The notes below the pieces were generated by a model. The model searched no databases. It was not told the origin of the DNA and worked only from the letters and a program-made list of their open reading frames with translations. This document shows positions 29,001-38,547 of a stretch of 64,000 nt of DNA, piece after piece (position 1 is the stretch's first letter; each line of letters begins with the position of its first letter). This DNA is from Sporolactobacillus spathodeae. Lineage in GTDB: Bacteria; Bacillota; Bacilli; Bacillales; Sporolactobacillaceae. The position numbers and the translations under genes are program-made. The DNA is taken from positions 62,001 to 126,000 of the forward strand of contig NZ_JAFBEV010000006.1 of the NCBI RefSeq assembly GCF_016908935.1. Reading direction: 5' to 3'.

Positions 29001-29206
29001 TTCATCACCATCAGCTTGACAGCAACATTTTATTGTTCGTGCGTGACTATCGCAGTGATCTGGGAGGAACCGCTCCGTATACTTTTCTCGGTCTGGCCGA
29101 TTATGTGAAACACGAAGGCAGCCGGCCAATGAACATAGTCTGGCGATTAAGAAAATCGATTCCAGCAAAATTCCTGAAGAAAACGAATAAATTGATTGTC
29201 GGTTGA
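26060..29206 (+). CDS. PLD-nuclease / SF2 helicase / DUF3427 fusion protein
   Basis: This is a 1048-residue protein, GTG start 26060 with GAGGGA upstream. Order: helical N-terminus (1-115); phospholipase-D-like nuclease domain (about 120-290) with HAKAYVFY and GSSNLSNAAL; superfamily-2 helicase with Walker A AATGTGKT (near 346), DEFHH (near 442), GLTATPER (near 468) and QQLGRGLR (near 648); C-terminal DUF3427-like region (about 740-1040). This combination (COG3886 plus COG1061) is often met in defence-gene neighbourhoods and probably processes DNA by translocation and cleavage. It is a single-gene unit with a terminator. The PLD motif has one clear HxK, so dimerisation would complete the active site. 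Confidence 0.85.
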   Translation: MLKMGIYEQIINKAIRDDLNKNHENWLTQTTPIDSEEASQLLSKYVSSVIEKGLAHLKDTGGDLHAQVHLVNQIVHTILQATDEQALDTLTVDQKAEQLLALIDKRNNIYALNEKSKIIRPETSVAESSLFTGARHEPNMFTELKKEILSCDRIDLLVSFIKWSGLRLIIDELRSFTQKGGQLRVITTSYMGATDLKAVEALDRLIHTEIKISYDTKRTRLHAKAYVFYRSNGFTTAYVGSSNLSNAALSSGLEWNVKITATDLPSTIDKISATFESYWNSSEFEPYTEIEKARLSQALQMEQHSSSNIQPYLFDIAPYPYQQEILDKLDAERKVRNCWRNLLVAATGTGKTVVAAFDYKRFRQKNSGKPCRLLFIAHREEILKQSLACFRSVLRDNNFGDLFVGKIRPEAIDQLFISIQTFNSQSLTSHTSPDFYDFIIVDEFHHAAARTYQTLLSYYQPQILLGLTATPERMDGRDILSYFDHHIAAEIRLPEAIDRKLLCPFQYFGVSDDVDLSKIKWTRGGYDRTELSNVYTLNRAAADKRAKLIIQSTLNYVTDIDDVKGLGFCVSIAHANYMAEQFNTNGIPSISLSGQSPDEERNQAKQWLISGKIRFIFVVDLYNEGVDIPEINTILFLRPTESLTVFLQQLGRGLRLADDKECLTVLDFIGQANKKYSFTDKFTALLTRATTGLKREIEEGFVSLPKGCFVQLEKKARASILENIRQSFGSRSGFISRIAAFESDSGKKLTLENFIDYYHLDVRTIYKKASFSRLCADAGVRSNFDDPLESMLTKAFLRICSIDSRRWLTFLIDTLPKIDTIPLSSLSDAERRMLRMFSFTVWSKKAEGSEDTQLQETLIQLKNNPVLFNELLELLRYQLRQIDFVDEPVPLGFDCSLDLHCSYTRDQILVALDFMRPSTVREGVKYLPDKKIDAFFITLNKSDKDYSPTTMYRDYSISDRLFHWQSQSTTADNSKTGQRYIHHHQLDSNILLFVRDYRSDLGGTAPYTFLGLADYVKHEGSRPMNIVWRLRKSIPAKFLKKTNKLIVG

Positions 29207-29321
29207 TCAGGTTTCTTGAATGCGAAACGGACCTACACCTTATGCCAACTTTTGCTTTTTGTTGTTAAGGCACTGTTCGTAATGATCAAAGAAAGTACGT
29301 CTCAAACTATTCAAGTATAAG

Positions 29322-29368
29322 AAAAGGTACCACAGTGACAGCTCTGTGGTACCTCAATTTTTTTATCT
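29322..29368. terminator. bidirectional terminator between helicase and reductase genes
   Basis: GGTACCACAG tgacagct CTGTGGTACC perfect stem, T-run on both strands (ATTTTTTTA on plus). Confidence 0.9.
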
Positions 29369-29404
29369 TTGAACAAAAACACATTATGATTATTTTTCAC
29401 GTTT

Positions 29405-30250
29405 TCAAAGAACATGACTGGTTAATAACTCAACCATCTTCGGATCATAATGTGAGAAAAAAAGGCTTTTGCCAGTATCCAATCCAGATATTTTCTCCAT
29501 TTCGTCTGCGGTCAGTTCAAAATCAAACACGTTGAAGTTTTCTTCCATTCGGTCTTTATGCGTCGATTTTGGGATGACCACCACGCCGCTTTGAATCAGA
29601 AAGCGCAAGGCCACCTGCGCTACAGATTTAGTGTGCACTTCGCCGATTGCTTTTAAAATTGGATTCGTAAACAGATCATTTCTACCTTCTGCAAAAGGTC
29701 CCCAAGATTCAATCTGCGTCTTGTATTTTTTCAAATATGTTTGTGCTTCCGCCTGCTGATTGAATACATGCGTCTCTACTTGATTCACAGCTGGAACCAC
29801 TTCACTGAACTGAACAAGATCAACGTATCTGTCGGGATAGAAGTTGCTAACACCAATCGCCCTTATTTTCCCTGCTTTATAAAACTCTTCCATCGCGCGG
29901 TATGTCCCATAATAATCATTAAACGGCTGATGAATCAGTAGGAGATCCAAATAATTCAGTTGCAGCTTTTTGAATGATTCTTCGATCGATGCCTTTGCTT
30001 TCTCATAGCCTCCATTGGAAACCCAAACTTTGGTTGTAATGAATAATTCTTCTCTCGGCACACCACTTTTTTTAATTGCGCGGCCTACAGCTGCTTCATT
30101 TCGATAAGCCTGCGCCGTATCAATCGAGCGATAACCGACGTCGATCGCATCAAGAACGCATCGCTCACATTCGTCCTGATCTGCAATCTGGTAAACACCA
30201 TAGCCTAAAACCGGCATCTTCACCCCGTTATTCAACGTCACATAGTCCAT
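29405..30250 (-). CDS. aldo/keto reductase
   Basis: This is a 281-residue TIM-barrel oxidoreductase; ATG 30250 follows AGGAGG at 10 bases. Motifs: [27 protein letters not shown] (catalytic Asp and Tyr), AIGVSNFY, and [14 protein letters not shown] for the NADPH phosphate. The family reduces aldehydes and ketones, here of the 2,5-diketo-gluconate-reductase-like group. It ends the leftward redox cluster 32.5-29.4 kb. Confidence 0.9.
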   Translation of the reverse strand: MDYVTLNNGVKMPVLGYGVYQIADQDECERCVLDAIDVGYRSIDTAQAYRNEAAVGRAIKKSGVPREELFITTKVWVSNGGYEKAKASIEESFKKLQLNYLDLLLIHQPFNDYYGTYRAMEEFYKAGKIRAIGVSNFYPDRYVDLVQFSEVVPAVNQVETHVFNQQAEAQTYLKKYKTQIESWGPFAEGRNDLFTNPILKAIGEVHTKSVAQVALRFLIQSGVVVIPKSTHKDRMEENFNVFDFELTADEMEKISGLDTGKSLFFSHYDPKMVELLTSHVL

Positions 30251-30325
30251 ATTTTTTGTCCTCCTGTTCATTTACCGCGCAGTATTCCGGAATCTAGCGG
30301 GACATTCAATATTTCACGATCCTTT

Positions 30326-30742
30326 TTAGCTCAATTTTCCATAAACCTCATCAGTAACGGCCTCCAGCCATTCGTTAGAGGCCCCTTCTGCAGGGACTTC
30401 AATCGCCAGATGTGAAAACCAGCTATCGCTTGCGGCGCCGTGCCAGTGTTTTATTTCCGGCGGAATATTGACTACAACGCCCGGATGTAGCGCCACAGCT
30501 TCTTTTCCCCATTCCTGATATTAACCACGCCCTCCGGTGACGAGCAAAATCTGACCGCCTTTATGATGAATATGCCAATTATTTCGGCAACCCGGCTCAA
30601 AAGTCACATTTCCGATTGTCACTCCGGTCGTTGTCAGCATCTTCAAATAGGCCTGTCCAATAAAATTACTGCTGAATTGTTTCGGAAGTTTGTCCCCAAT
30701 CGGAAAAATAACGCCTTTGCTTAAATTCTGAGATTCACTCAT
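30326..30742 (-). pseudogene. cupin-domain protein interrupted by an in-frame TAA
   Basis: From ATG 30742 (AGGGGC upstream, overlapping the preceding gene by 8 bp) the frame encodes a cupin: WHIHHKGGQILLVTGGRG and then TAA at 30521-30523. The same frame continues without a break (YQEWGKEAVALHPGVVVNIP, then KHWHGAASDSWFSHLAIE) to TAA 30326. Relatives have Trp at the stop position (GRGWYQEWG), so TGG has become TAA. The first half alone lacks the second metal-binding motif. Uninterrupted length would be about 138 residues, usual for this partner of AhpD-like proteins. Confidence 0.85.
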
Positions 30743-31535
30743 GTTCACTGCCCCTAGCTTTTTCATTTGTTCGTTCGCGTTTATCCTGATTAGCTGCTTC
30801 GTTGACACAACGAAGCGCATTCAAGCTCCTTGGATAGCCTATATATGGCAAGCATTGGGAGATGACTTTTATTAAGAATTCTTTATCATTGCCGAGACGG
30901 ATATTTGCTGCCGCATGACTGGTCAGTTGCGGCTCACAACCACCCTGTGCAGATAGAAAGCAGAAGGTGATCATTTCGCGTTTTTTATAGTCAAGCCCGT
31001 TCCTTGTGTAATAATCCCCGAAGCAATTGTCTGCCAACCAATGATTGATATGGCGTGATTCAGCAGGTCCAGACTTATAAAACTCTGCCATCTGAGGTCC
31101 GAAGATAGCAACCTGCGCCTGAACTCCCTTTTCCAGCCGGTTCTCTGTCGTTGTTGTCGCCTGTTGTTCCAACGGCAGTTTGACGCCTTGCTCCGTCAAC
31201 ACCTGATTAGTCGCCTGCAGAAAATCAAACACTCTGCCGATGCCGAGGTAAGCTACTGCTTGATAGACACCCTCTTTGACTTCAACCGGAGTGACGCCAA
31301 ATTTCAAAGCGGCTTTCATCATTGCCTTGTATTCATTCACACACTGGGTCCCAATCAGTGTTGCCAAAATCGCCAGTATCCGTGTCCGGTCATCCAAGTC
31401 GTCGCTGTTTACGACTTCGTCAAAAGCAAAGTTGTCAAAGCGTTCAATAAACTCAGGATCTGTTTCTAAAAAGTTTGATTGATAGCCTGGAAACAGCCGT
31501 TGATGATAATTTCTAGCAAACTCTGTGATTGCCAT
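30735..31535 (-). CDS. carboxymuconolactone-decarboxylase/AhpD-like two-domain protein
   Basis: This is a 266-residue protein; ATG 31535 has GGAGG 5 bases upstream. Two AhpD-like helical halves are visible: the first (about 40-125) around TLIGTQCVNEYKAMM, the second (about 150-250) with REMITFCFLSAQGGCEPQLTSH. The CxxC/His site is incomplete in both, so redox activity of the usual kind is doubtful. It follows the aldo/keto reductase by 14 bp and is translationally linked to the broken cupin. Confidence 0.8.
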   Translation of the reverse strand: MAITEFARNYHQRLFPGYQSNFLETDPEFIERFDNFAFDEVVNSDDLDDRTRILAILATLIGTQCVNEYKAMMKAALKFGVTPVEVKEGVYQAVAYLGIGRVFDFLQATNQVLTEQGVKLPLEQQATTTTENRLEKGVQAQVAIFGPQMAEFYKSGPAESRHINHWLADNCFGDYYTRNGLDYKKREMITFCFLSAQGGCEPQLTSHAAANIRLGNDKEFLIKVISQCLPYIGYPRSLNALRCVNEAANQDKRERTNEKARGSEHE

Positions 31536-31549
31536 GTTGTCCTCCATTA

Positions 31550-32548
<999 letters not shown>

Positions 32549-32615
32549 TTATTAAATTGTTGCTGCGCTTTAAACACCTTTACAACGCCCTATTGAACAC
32601 GCTCTATATTTTCGC

Positions 32616-32999
32616 TTATTCAAAAGGTTTCAGCTTTTTTTCAGCAGCAACCATATGGCTCTGATAGTTTTCTATTTTAAAATTCAAACGATCGAGCGCA
32701 TGCTGCATGACGTCAATCCGATCTTGAAGGTCATTGCGCTGTTCACGTAAGAGATCAACTCTTGCCTGAATGGTACTGTCGCCGATACGGAAAAGCTGCA
32801 AATATTCAATTAACGCTTCGATAGGCATACCTGCGTCACGCATGCATCGACTAAAAGCTATCCAGCGCAGGTCTTCATCATCAAAGTCACGAACACCATT
32901 TTCATTCCGCTTAACCGGTGGGATTAAGCCAATTCGCTCATAGTAGCGAATCGTATCGGCTGACACATTCGTCTCTTTACTTACCATTTTGATATTCAT
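32616..32999 (-). CDS. MerR-family regulator
   Basis: This is a 128-residue protein. I start at ATG 32999 (AAAGGA about 9 bases upstream); the longer frame reads into a dispersed repeat. N-terminal HTH with VSADTIRYYERIGLIPP, then FSRCMRDAGMPIEALIEYLQL and a long coiled-coil dimer helix (about 75-120). No cysteine metal site. It probably controls the downstream reductase cluster from a promoter in 32534-32615. Confidence 0.88.
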   Translation of the reverse strand: MNIKMVSKETNVSADTIRYYERIGLIPPVKRNENGVRDFDDEDLRWIAFSRCMRDAGMPIEALIEYLQLFRIGDSTIQARVDLLREQRNDLQDRIDVMQHALDRLNFKIENYQSHMVAAEKKLKPFE

Positions 33000-33034
33000 A
33001 GTCTTCATTCCTTTTAATAAAAAATGATTTTGCC

Positions 33035-33405
33035 TAAGTAAAACTTGGCTTAGCCAAGTTCTATTTGTAACGAATGCGCTTCGGTCGCTCGCTTGCCGCA
33101 GGCGCTGCATTCTTACGCAAAAGCCATACAAAATTTATGACTCTGCTGATGTTACGCTCTACTCTGTCGGTGTCGCGCCTTGCTCTGTCGATGTCGACCC
33201 CTACTCTGTCGATGTCGACCCCTACTCTGTCGATGTCGACCCCTACTCTGTCGATGTCGACTCCTACTCTGTCGATGTTACGTTCTTGTTTGCATCGAAT
33301 GTGCTCCGGCTTCTTGCCGCGGGCGCCGCGCGTCTCCGACAAGCTGGGGCCGGAGGCTTCCGCTCCATTTTTTGCACAAAATACTATACTTTCTTGTCAA
33401 ATTTT
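33035..33405 (+). repeat. dispersed element copy split by a small 21-bp array
   Basis: Left part 33044-33110: CTTGGCTTAGCCAAG hairpin, then GCGCTTCGGTCGCTCGCTTG. Right part 33286-33405: GTTCTTGTTTGCATCGAATG, GGCTTCTTGCCGCGGGCGCC and a degenerate tail (ACTATACTTTCTTG). Confidence 0.85.
33139..33285. repeat. 7-unit tandem array, 21-bp period
   Basis: Cores at 33139 (degenerate), 33160, 33181, 33202, 33223, 33244 and 33265, all exactly 21 bp apart, with the same TACTCTGTCGAT core as the 21.2-22.5 kb array and the word GTCGACCCC repeated. Confidence 0.92.
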
Positions 33406-33411
33406 TAAAAA

Positions 33412-34161
33412 TCATACTTGTTGCATGGTTGGACGGACGATGATTTCATTCAGTGATGTATCCACCGGAGCATCGATTGCAAAAGCGATCGTTTCCGCGA
33501 TACGCGTCGCGCTAATGGCAACCGCCTCGTATAACTGATCGATGCCGGGCTTCAAGTCCTGATCCGTAATACTATTCGGCAACTCTGTCGCAACAGCACC
33601 CGGAGAAACAATCGTTACACGAATATTGCTCTGTGCGACTGCCTCTTCTTGACGTAAAGCTTCGCTAATTGCGCGGACAGCATATTTTGTCCCGCTATAC
33701 ACACCGCCGCCTGGATGCGTTTTATGTCCGGCAACCGATGACAGGTTGATGAACTGACCACTCTTACGTTCCCGCATCGATGGTAGAGCGGCTGCAATAC
33801 CGTATAGAACACCTTTAATATTGACATCAACCATTCTTTCCCACTCATCAACCTTTAACTTATCAAATGTTGAATGGGGCATGAGACCGGCATTATTCAC
33901 CCACACATCAATTTGTCCATATTCATCCAGGGCAAGCTTTGCCAACGCTTCAACCTCTGATCGAGAAGTGACATCCGTAACATGATAGATGGCGGAACCA
34001 CCGGCACGCTTGATCTCTTCGACCAATTTTTGCAGGCGTTGTTCACGACGGGCACCGAGTACCACTTTATCTCCGCGCTCGGCTAAGAATTTAGCTGTTG
34101 CTTCGCCAATACCACTTGACGCGCCGGTTATAACGACGACTTTACTTTCTGTATGTGCCAT
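33412..34161 (-). CDS. short-chain dehydrogenase/reductase
   Basis: This is a 249-residue Rossmann protein, ATG 34161 with GAGGGG upstream. TGASSGIGEATA binds NAD(P), GARREQRL favours NADP, NNAGLMP, catalytic Ser-Tyr-Lys in NLSSVAGHK and YSGTKYAVRA. It resembles the YwfD/clavaldehyde-type oxidoreductases; substrate unknown. Separate from the MerR cluster by the repeat element. Confidence 0.88.
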   Translation of the reverse strand: MAHTESKVVVITGASSGIGEATAKFLAERGDKVVLGARREQRLQKLVEEIKRAGGSAIYHVTDVTSRSEVEALAKLALDEYGQIDVWVNNAGLMPHSTFDKLKVDEWERMVDVNIKGVLYGIAAALPSMRERKSGQFINLSSVAGHKTHPGGGVYSGTKYAVRAISEALRQEEAVAQSNIRVTIVSPGAVATELPNSITDQDLKPGIDQLYEAVAISATRIAETIAFAIDAPVDTSLNEIIVRPTMQQV

Positions 34162-34308
34162 TACTACCCCTCATTTCTTTTAAGGTTCTTTGATTTGCGA
34201 AAGGAACCTTTTAATAAATTCACCTTAAACCTTTGAGTGAACTCCAAGTCAAGCGGTGAGCGGTTTCGGGTTTCGTTCGTGCGCTTTTCCCATTTTTTTG
34301 AGCGTAAA

Positions 34309-34518
34309 ATGGATAGCGAAGAAAAATATAGGCTAATCAAACAAATAACACCGACGATTTCGATTCATACAATAAACGAAATATTTGATTACAGTATAAA
34401 TCACAGATCAGTCGATATGATCGGCTTCTCACAGTTGATTAATTACTATACCATTCACATAAAAAGAGAATGTACAGAGCGGGAACTCAGGAATATTCGC
34501 TTGAGTAGTTATCATTGA
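34309..34518 (+). CDS. small unrecognised protein
   Basis: This is a 69-residue, charged protein (MDSEEKYRLIKQIT ... ERELRNIRLSSYH). There is no good ribosome site, but a strong terminator pointing the same way follows 25 bp after the stop, which argues for a real transcript. An in-frame ATG at 34237 would extend it by 24 residues. No family recognised. Confidence 0.4.
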   Translation: MDSEEKYRLIKQITPTISIHTINEIFDYSINHRSVDMIGFSQLINYYTIHIKRECTERELRNIRLSSYH

Positions 34519-34539
34519 TTTTGAAAGCAATATCCGTAC

Positions 34540-34595
34540 CAAAGAGGCTGTCTCAAAAGTCGATTTTTCGACTTTGAGGCAGCCTTTTTTTATTC
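34540..34595 (+). terminator. strong intrinsic terminator
   Basis: AGGCTGTCTCAAAAGTCGA tttt TCGACTTTGAGGCAGCCT then TTTTTTTA. Confidence 0.9.
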
Positions 34596-34642
34596 CTTAT
34601 CAAGTAAAAGAGCTCCGATTTACTATTCGGAGCTGAACAAAA

Positions 34643-35203
34643 TTAAGTGTTATTAAGTTGTTTTACAAACATGTTAATTGTGTAAGCTGTATTGTTATAA
34701 GACCCCCTAAGATTAAATATTTGGAGCTTTAGAGTGTTCCTTGTAATCATATGATTATCTAAAATGAGATTGCTGTCGTGGATAGTTCCTTTAAGATATT
34801 GCCTGAAAGTTGAAAGGTAATCATTGGCGTCTTGAGATAATGATCGACCATTTTGCTTACGATAGGAATCCACTTCAGCTATCAAGTTTTTAGTCAATTG
34901 CTTCTGCGAAGCGATATCATTGTATGAAAATTTGTAATGCTTTTGTAAAAGCCATTTTTGCTTTAGATACTGATTTGTTTCATCAATTAATATTTGTGTA
35001 TCTTTGTTTAAATGTGCTGTTCTTTGAAGCGAGTGAAGTTTATTGACTTCTTTTTTTTGTTCTTGAACGACGTAGTGATCGGAGGTAATAGACACTTGAT
35101 GCGTAACGTTAAAAAAAGAAAACGGATAAACAAAGCCAAGTATTAAAAAGACAAGGATTAATAAAGCTAGTATTCCCGATATTATAATATAAGCTTTTTT
35201 CAT
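34643..35203 (-). CDS. membrane-anchored protein of unknown function
   Basis: This is a 186-residue protein with GGGAGTAGCCT before ATG 35203. One N-terminal membrane helix (about 5-30: IISGILALLILVFLILGFVY) is followed by an extracytoplasmic helical, Lys/Gln-rich region. No lipobox and no known motif. AT-rich compared with the core genes. Single gene. Confidence 0.65.
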   Translation of the reverse strand: MKKAYIIISGILALLILVFLILGFVYPFSFFNVTHQVSITSDHYVVQEQKKEVNKLHSLQRTAHLNKDTQILIDETNQYLKQKWLLQKHYKFSYNDIASQKQLTKNLIAEVDSYRKQNGRSLSQDANDYLSTFRQYLKGTIHDSNLILDNHMITRNTLKLQIFNLRGSYNNTAYTINMFVKQLNNT

Positions 35204-35375
35204 AGGCTACTCCCAGTTTTATATATTCATGCTAACATCTACATAAAACTTGCTATAGTGTGATTCAACAGAACCAGAAACGTTCTCCAGCTCGGCGTAG
35301 TCCATGTGCAAGAAAACGTGCGCTCATTATCTTCTCTATTTCTTTCAGAAAATAGCAATGGTCAGAAGGATTGTA

Positions 35376-36419
35376 TTACCAGCCATCCTCCAAAGATTCA
35401 AAATAACTATTGGCGAATTGTCCTTTTTCTTTTAAAGATTGATAGTTAAATTGCAGTTGATTTCTCGGTTTTACCCCTTCTTTTACCGCCGTTTCGTATT
35501 CTCTCAGCCATAAATTTTTCTGATCGTATTTTTCAAGCATATGAAGCAGGATATACAGTGAGATTTCTTTGGATCTCTCCAGGATATTTTCTTTAAAATA
35601 GCTGATTGCTGAGTCATAGTCGCATAAATTGATCTTAAGCCTGAAAATAGTTTCGACGATATCATTTATTTTTTCTTTACGTCGATACTCGCTATCTTCA
35701 CTTTCCCATGATTTCTTTGCCGGTGTTGCCTTTTGTTTCTCTAGTTCCTGTTTTAACTGAATGCACTGCTCGATGGCAATTTCTTTCGTATCAGCGATTT
35801 TCAGATTTGATATGAATACATTAATCAGGAACGATCGTAGGGTTTCCCTGCCTAGAGAACAATTAATTAATTGCTTAATGGCAGATTTTATTGTTTCCCT
35901 GTCCATTCCCACAGCAAATTTTCTTTTAAGTACTGTATCAAATAAATTATCTTGTTCAATCCCTACCGATCGGAACGGATCGTCTGTGTTAAATATTATA
36001 TACTCAGATGCATAGCACAGCATTTCATATAGTTTTTCAAGAAGCGTTGTCGCCCGTTTTCCTTCCGCACTGTCAACAGGTATTTGCTGTAAATTTTTTA
36101 TGTATGATCTGACGACGAATCGCCACTTTGGACGATCTTTTTTCTTAATAGACTGATTTGGCGCAAGATAATTTTGGTCATAGGCGTTTTGAATAAATTC
36201 CGTTATTTCATGTTCCAAATCATTGACACTGACATTTTTAGATTCTTTTCGTTTCCTTTTTTCAGCTTCTTTGAACTGCTGAAAGTCTGCCAACATCGTG
36301 TCAACCGCTTTTTCATCACGCAATTTTTTAGGAATGATTTTATATAAGTCAACAACTATCTGAGACAGGTCATCCTGATTGTATTTTTCGAGTGCATTTC
36401 TCAGTTCCGACACACGCAT
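35376..36419 (-). CDS. unrecognised helical protein
   Basis: This is a 347-residue cytoplasmic protein, start ATG 36419 next to GAGGTGTCACTAA. The N-terminus (LRNALEKYNQDDLSQIVVDLYKIIPKKLRDEKAVD in outline, residues 6-40) looks like a small helical domain; residues 50-80 are a charged coiled coil; the C-terminal half is repeat-like helices (possibly TPR/HEAT-like: ALLERSKEISLYILLHML-type segments). No enzyme motif. It stands alone in the AT-rich accessory zone. Confidence 0.65.
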   Translation of the reverse strand: MRVSELRNALEKYNQDDLSQIVVDLYKIIPKKLRDEKAVDTMLADFQQFKEAEKRKRKESKNVSVNDLEHEITEFIQNAYDQNYLAPNQSIKKKDRPKWRFVVRSYIKNLQQIPVDSAEGKRATTLLEKLYEMLCYASEYIIFNTDDPFRSVGIEQDNLFDTVLKRKFAVGMDRETIKSAIKQLINCSLGRETLRSFLINVFISNLKIADTKEIAIEQCIQLKQELEKQKATPAKKSWESEDSEYRRKEKINDIVETIFRLKINLCDYDSAISYFKENILERSKEISLYILLHMLEKYDQKNLWLREYETAVKEGVKPRNQLQFNYQSLKEKGQFANSYFESLEDGW

Positions 36420-36615
36420 TTAGTGACACCTCGTTATATTTATAAAACCTCTGCATTTTGATAGTACTATCATCTGGTTGATGATTACAACACGTGGTTT
36501 TGGAATTACAGGTCATTCGTGTGACTAAAGAGACGAGAATTTCCTACGCAAAGCGTAACACAGCGGTCTTTTTAAAAAATTTTTCATTGAGCTGTTTTGA
36601 TATTCATCATATTTT

Positions 36616-36646
36616 ATAACCCACACCTAGTTATGATGTGGGTTAT
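36616..36646. terminator. inverted repeat after the LysE gene, probable terminator
   Basis: ATAACCCACA cctagttatga TGTGGGTTAT, perfect 10-bp stem; the T-tract is weak on both strands. Confidence 0.5.
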
Positions 36647-36658
36647 TTGATGCTTACC

Positions 36659-37240
36659 TTATAGAAACAACGATAGCGCACAATAAACAAGTAGCAGAGC
36701 CATGATGGCGTTGATCGCTTTTCGATAGTTGTTAAATAACTTTTCAAAAACTGCGCCGAAAACGGCCCAACAGAGACAACCAGAAGTACCAATGGCGGAC
36801 AGCAACAGAGCAAAGAGTGCAATAGTGGCCACATCGTGATGATGAGGCAGAACATACGAGGACATCGCGGTGATGCCATAAAGAATAATTTTCACATTGA
36901 CAAACTGTAACAGCATCCCAGAAATAAAGGAATTGGCCTGCGTGATCCCGCCTTTCCCTTCGTGCGGCTTGTCCCGCCAGATCGTCCATGCGAGCCAAAG
37001 AATATAAACCGCCCCGACAACGAGCATCATCGGCTGAATGGTCGGTATGAAGGCATACAACAATGAGGAAAAAGCGGCGCAGGCAGCCATCACGACAATA
37101 AAACCTGTGATGATGCCGAGTAGAAATGGGAGCGTCCGTTTCAGACCGTCTCTGCCCGCATTGGTCATCGACACAATATTGTTCGGACCGGGCGTATAGG
37201 CCGTTAAAAGAGTATAAGAGAGAAATGCTGAGATGTTCAT
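36659..37240 (-). CDS. LysE/RhtB-family amino-acid exporter
   Basis: This is a 193-residue protein, about six helices; ATG 37240 follows GGAGG. The N-terminal motif LLTAYTPGPNNIVSMTNAGRDG is diagnostic. Family members export lysine, threonine, homoserine lactones and similar metabolites. A LysR regulator is divergent 200 bp away and probably controls it. Confidence 0.9.
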   Translation of the reverse strand: MNISAFLSYTLLTAYTPGPNNIVSMTNAGRDGLKRTLPFLLGIITGFIVVMAACAAFSSLLYAFIPTIQPMMLVVGAVYILWLAWTIWRDKPHEGKGGITQANSFISGMLLQFVNVKIILYGITAMSSYVLPHHHDVATIALFALLLSAIGTSGCLCWAVFGAVFEKLFNNYRKAINAIMALLLVYCALSLFL

Positions 37241-37441
37241 GTTTCGATAACCTCCAATGATAGATACCACGCAGTGCCGTCACCGCATGAAAAGGCTCAT
37301 GAAAATGGATTCCCAAACTTGAAACCAACCATTGCATGGACGCCTTATGCATGCTATCATACCGTCAGAAGTTCATTCATTCAAATTGAAATTGTTAAAT
37401 TTTTAGTTCAATAATATTAAAGTATTCGAGAGGTGAATGCT

Positions 37442-38326
37442 ATGGATCTCAAGTATCTGAATACATTCAAAACAATCGTGGAAGAAGGCGGGTTTGCAAA
37501 GGCCGCGGATAAGCTGAATTACACGCAGTCGACGATCACGTTCCAGATTGGACAGTTGGAGCAAGAGCTGTGTGCTCAGTTATTTGAGAAGATTGGCCGA
37601 CGGATGGTACTGACAAAGGCGGGAGAACAGCTCGTCCCCTATGTCGACGACGTCCTTGCGTCAGTCAATAAAATGCGCTGCTTTGAAAATGATTTGACGG
37701 AATGTCGGGGGGATTTACAAATTGGCATTGCCGAATCGCAGCTCTGCTACCAAATGCCGTCTATCCTCAGGCAATTTCATCAGCAAGCGCCAAAAGCCCG
37801 TCTGTTTCTCCGCTCGATGAACTGCTATGATATTCGCGATGAATTGATTAACGGCACGCTCGATTTGGGCGTGTTTTATCAAAATGTAGGCGGCTTCGGT
37901 TCGAATTTGACAACCTATTCATTGGGTGACTATCCGGTCCTCTTAGTAGCCTCACCGCAAATAAAGGAGCGCTATCCCGATTTCATCACAGCTGATCAAC
38001 AGCTTTCGGTTTCCTTTATCATCAATGAGCAGAATTGCATATTCAGGCAAATTTTCGAACAATACCTTCGTGAAAAATCGATTCGGCTTGATCATACAAT
38101 TGAGTTATGGAGCATTCCTACGATTAAGAATCTGGTCAAAAGCAATGTTGGCATTTCATTTCTTCCTAAATTTACGGTACAAGAGGAACTGGACCGTGGA
38201 GAGTTGGTCGAAATCCCAACCGATCTGAAAAACCCACAGATTTCTGCCGTCTGCGGTCATCATAAGAACAAATGGATCAGTCCATTAATGCAAGCCTTCA
38301 TTGATTTGTGCGTGAAAACAAAGTAA
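37442..38326 (+). CDS. LysR-family transcriptional regulator
   Basis: This is a 294-residue protein; ATG 37442 follows GAGAGGTG by 6 bases. The N-terminal HTH (FKTIVEEGGFAKAADKLNYT and STITFQIGQLEQEL, residues 8-60) and periplasmic-binding-like effector domain (about 90-290) are clear. Likely activator of the divergent LysE exporter, with the effector being the exported metabolite (inference). Confidence 0.9.
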   Translation: MDLKYLNTFKTIVEEGGFAKAADKLNYTQSTITFQIGQLEQELCAQLFEKIGRRMVLTKAGEQLVPYVDDVLASVNKMRCFENDLTECRGDLQIGIAESQLCYQMPSILRQFHQQAPKARLFLRSMNCYDIRDELINGTLDLGVFYQNVGGFGSNLTTYSLGDYPVLLVASPQIKERYPDFITADQQLSVSFIINEQNCIFRQIFEQYLREKSIRLDHTIELWSIPTIKNLVKSNVGISFLPKFTVQEELDRGELVEIPTDLKNPQISAVCGHHKNKWISPLMQAFIDLCVKTK

Positions 38327-38336
38327 GACGATTAGA

Positions 38337-38520
38337 TAGACTTGGCTATACCAAGTCCTTTTTTGCGCAATGCGCACCGATCGCTCGCTTGCCGCGGGCG
38401 CACCGAGAGCCTCCTCAGACAGACTAGAATCTGCGAGGCCCGTCTGGCACGCTGTTCCCGCAGGCGTCTCGCGAACTTCGCTGTATTTTACGTGCAAAGT
38501 CTTATACTTACCTTTGCAAA
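38337..38520 (+). repeat. dispersed intergenic element, full copy
   Basis: ACTTGGCTATACCAAGTCC, GCGCACCGATCGCTCGCTTG, GCCTCCTCAGACAGACTAGA, GTCTGGCACGCTGTTCCCGC, GGCGTCTCGCGAACTTCGCT, CTTATACTTACC. It lies between convergent gene ends. Confidence 0.88.
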
Positions 38521-38547
38521 AAGTGAGGCACCGTAAAATATTTGGAA

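Noticed and set aside
33044-33058. Intrinsic terminator at CTTGGCTTAGCCAAG
   Set aside because: The stem is short and is followed by a weak or no T-run in most copies; it is a constant part of the dispersed element.
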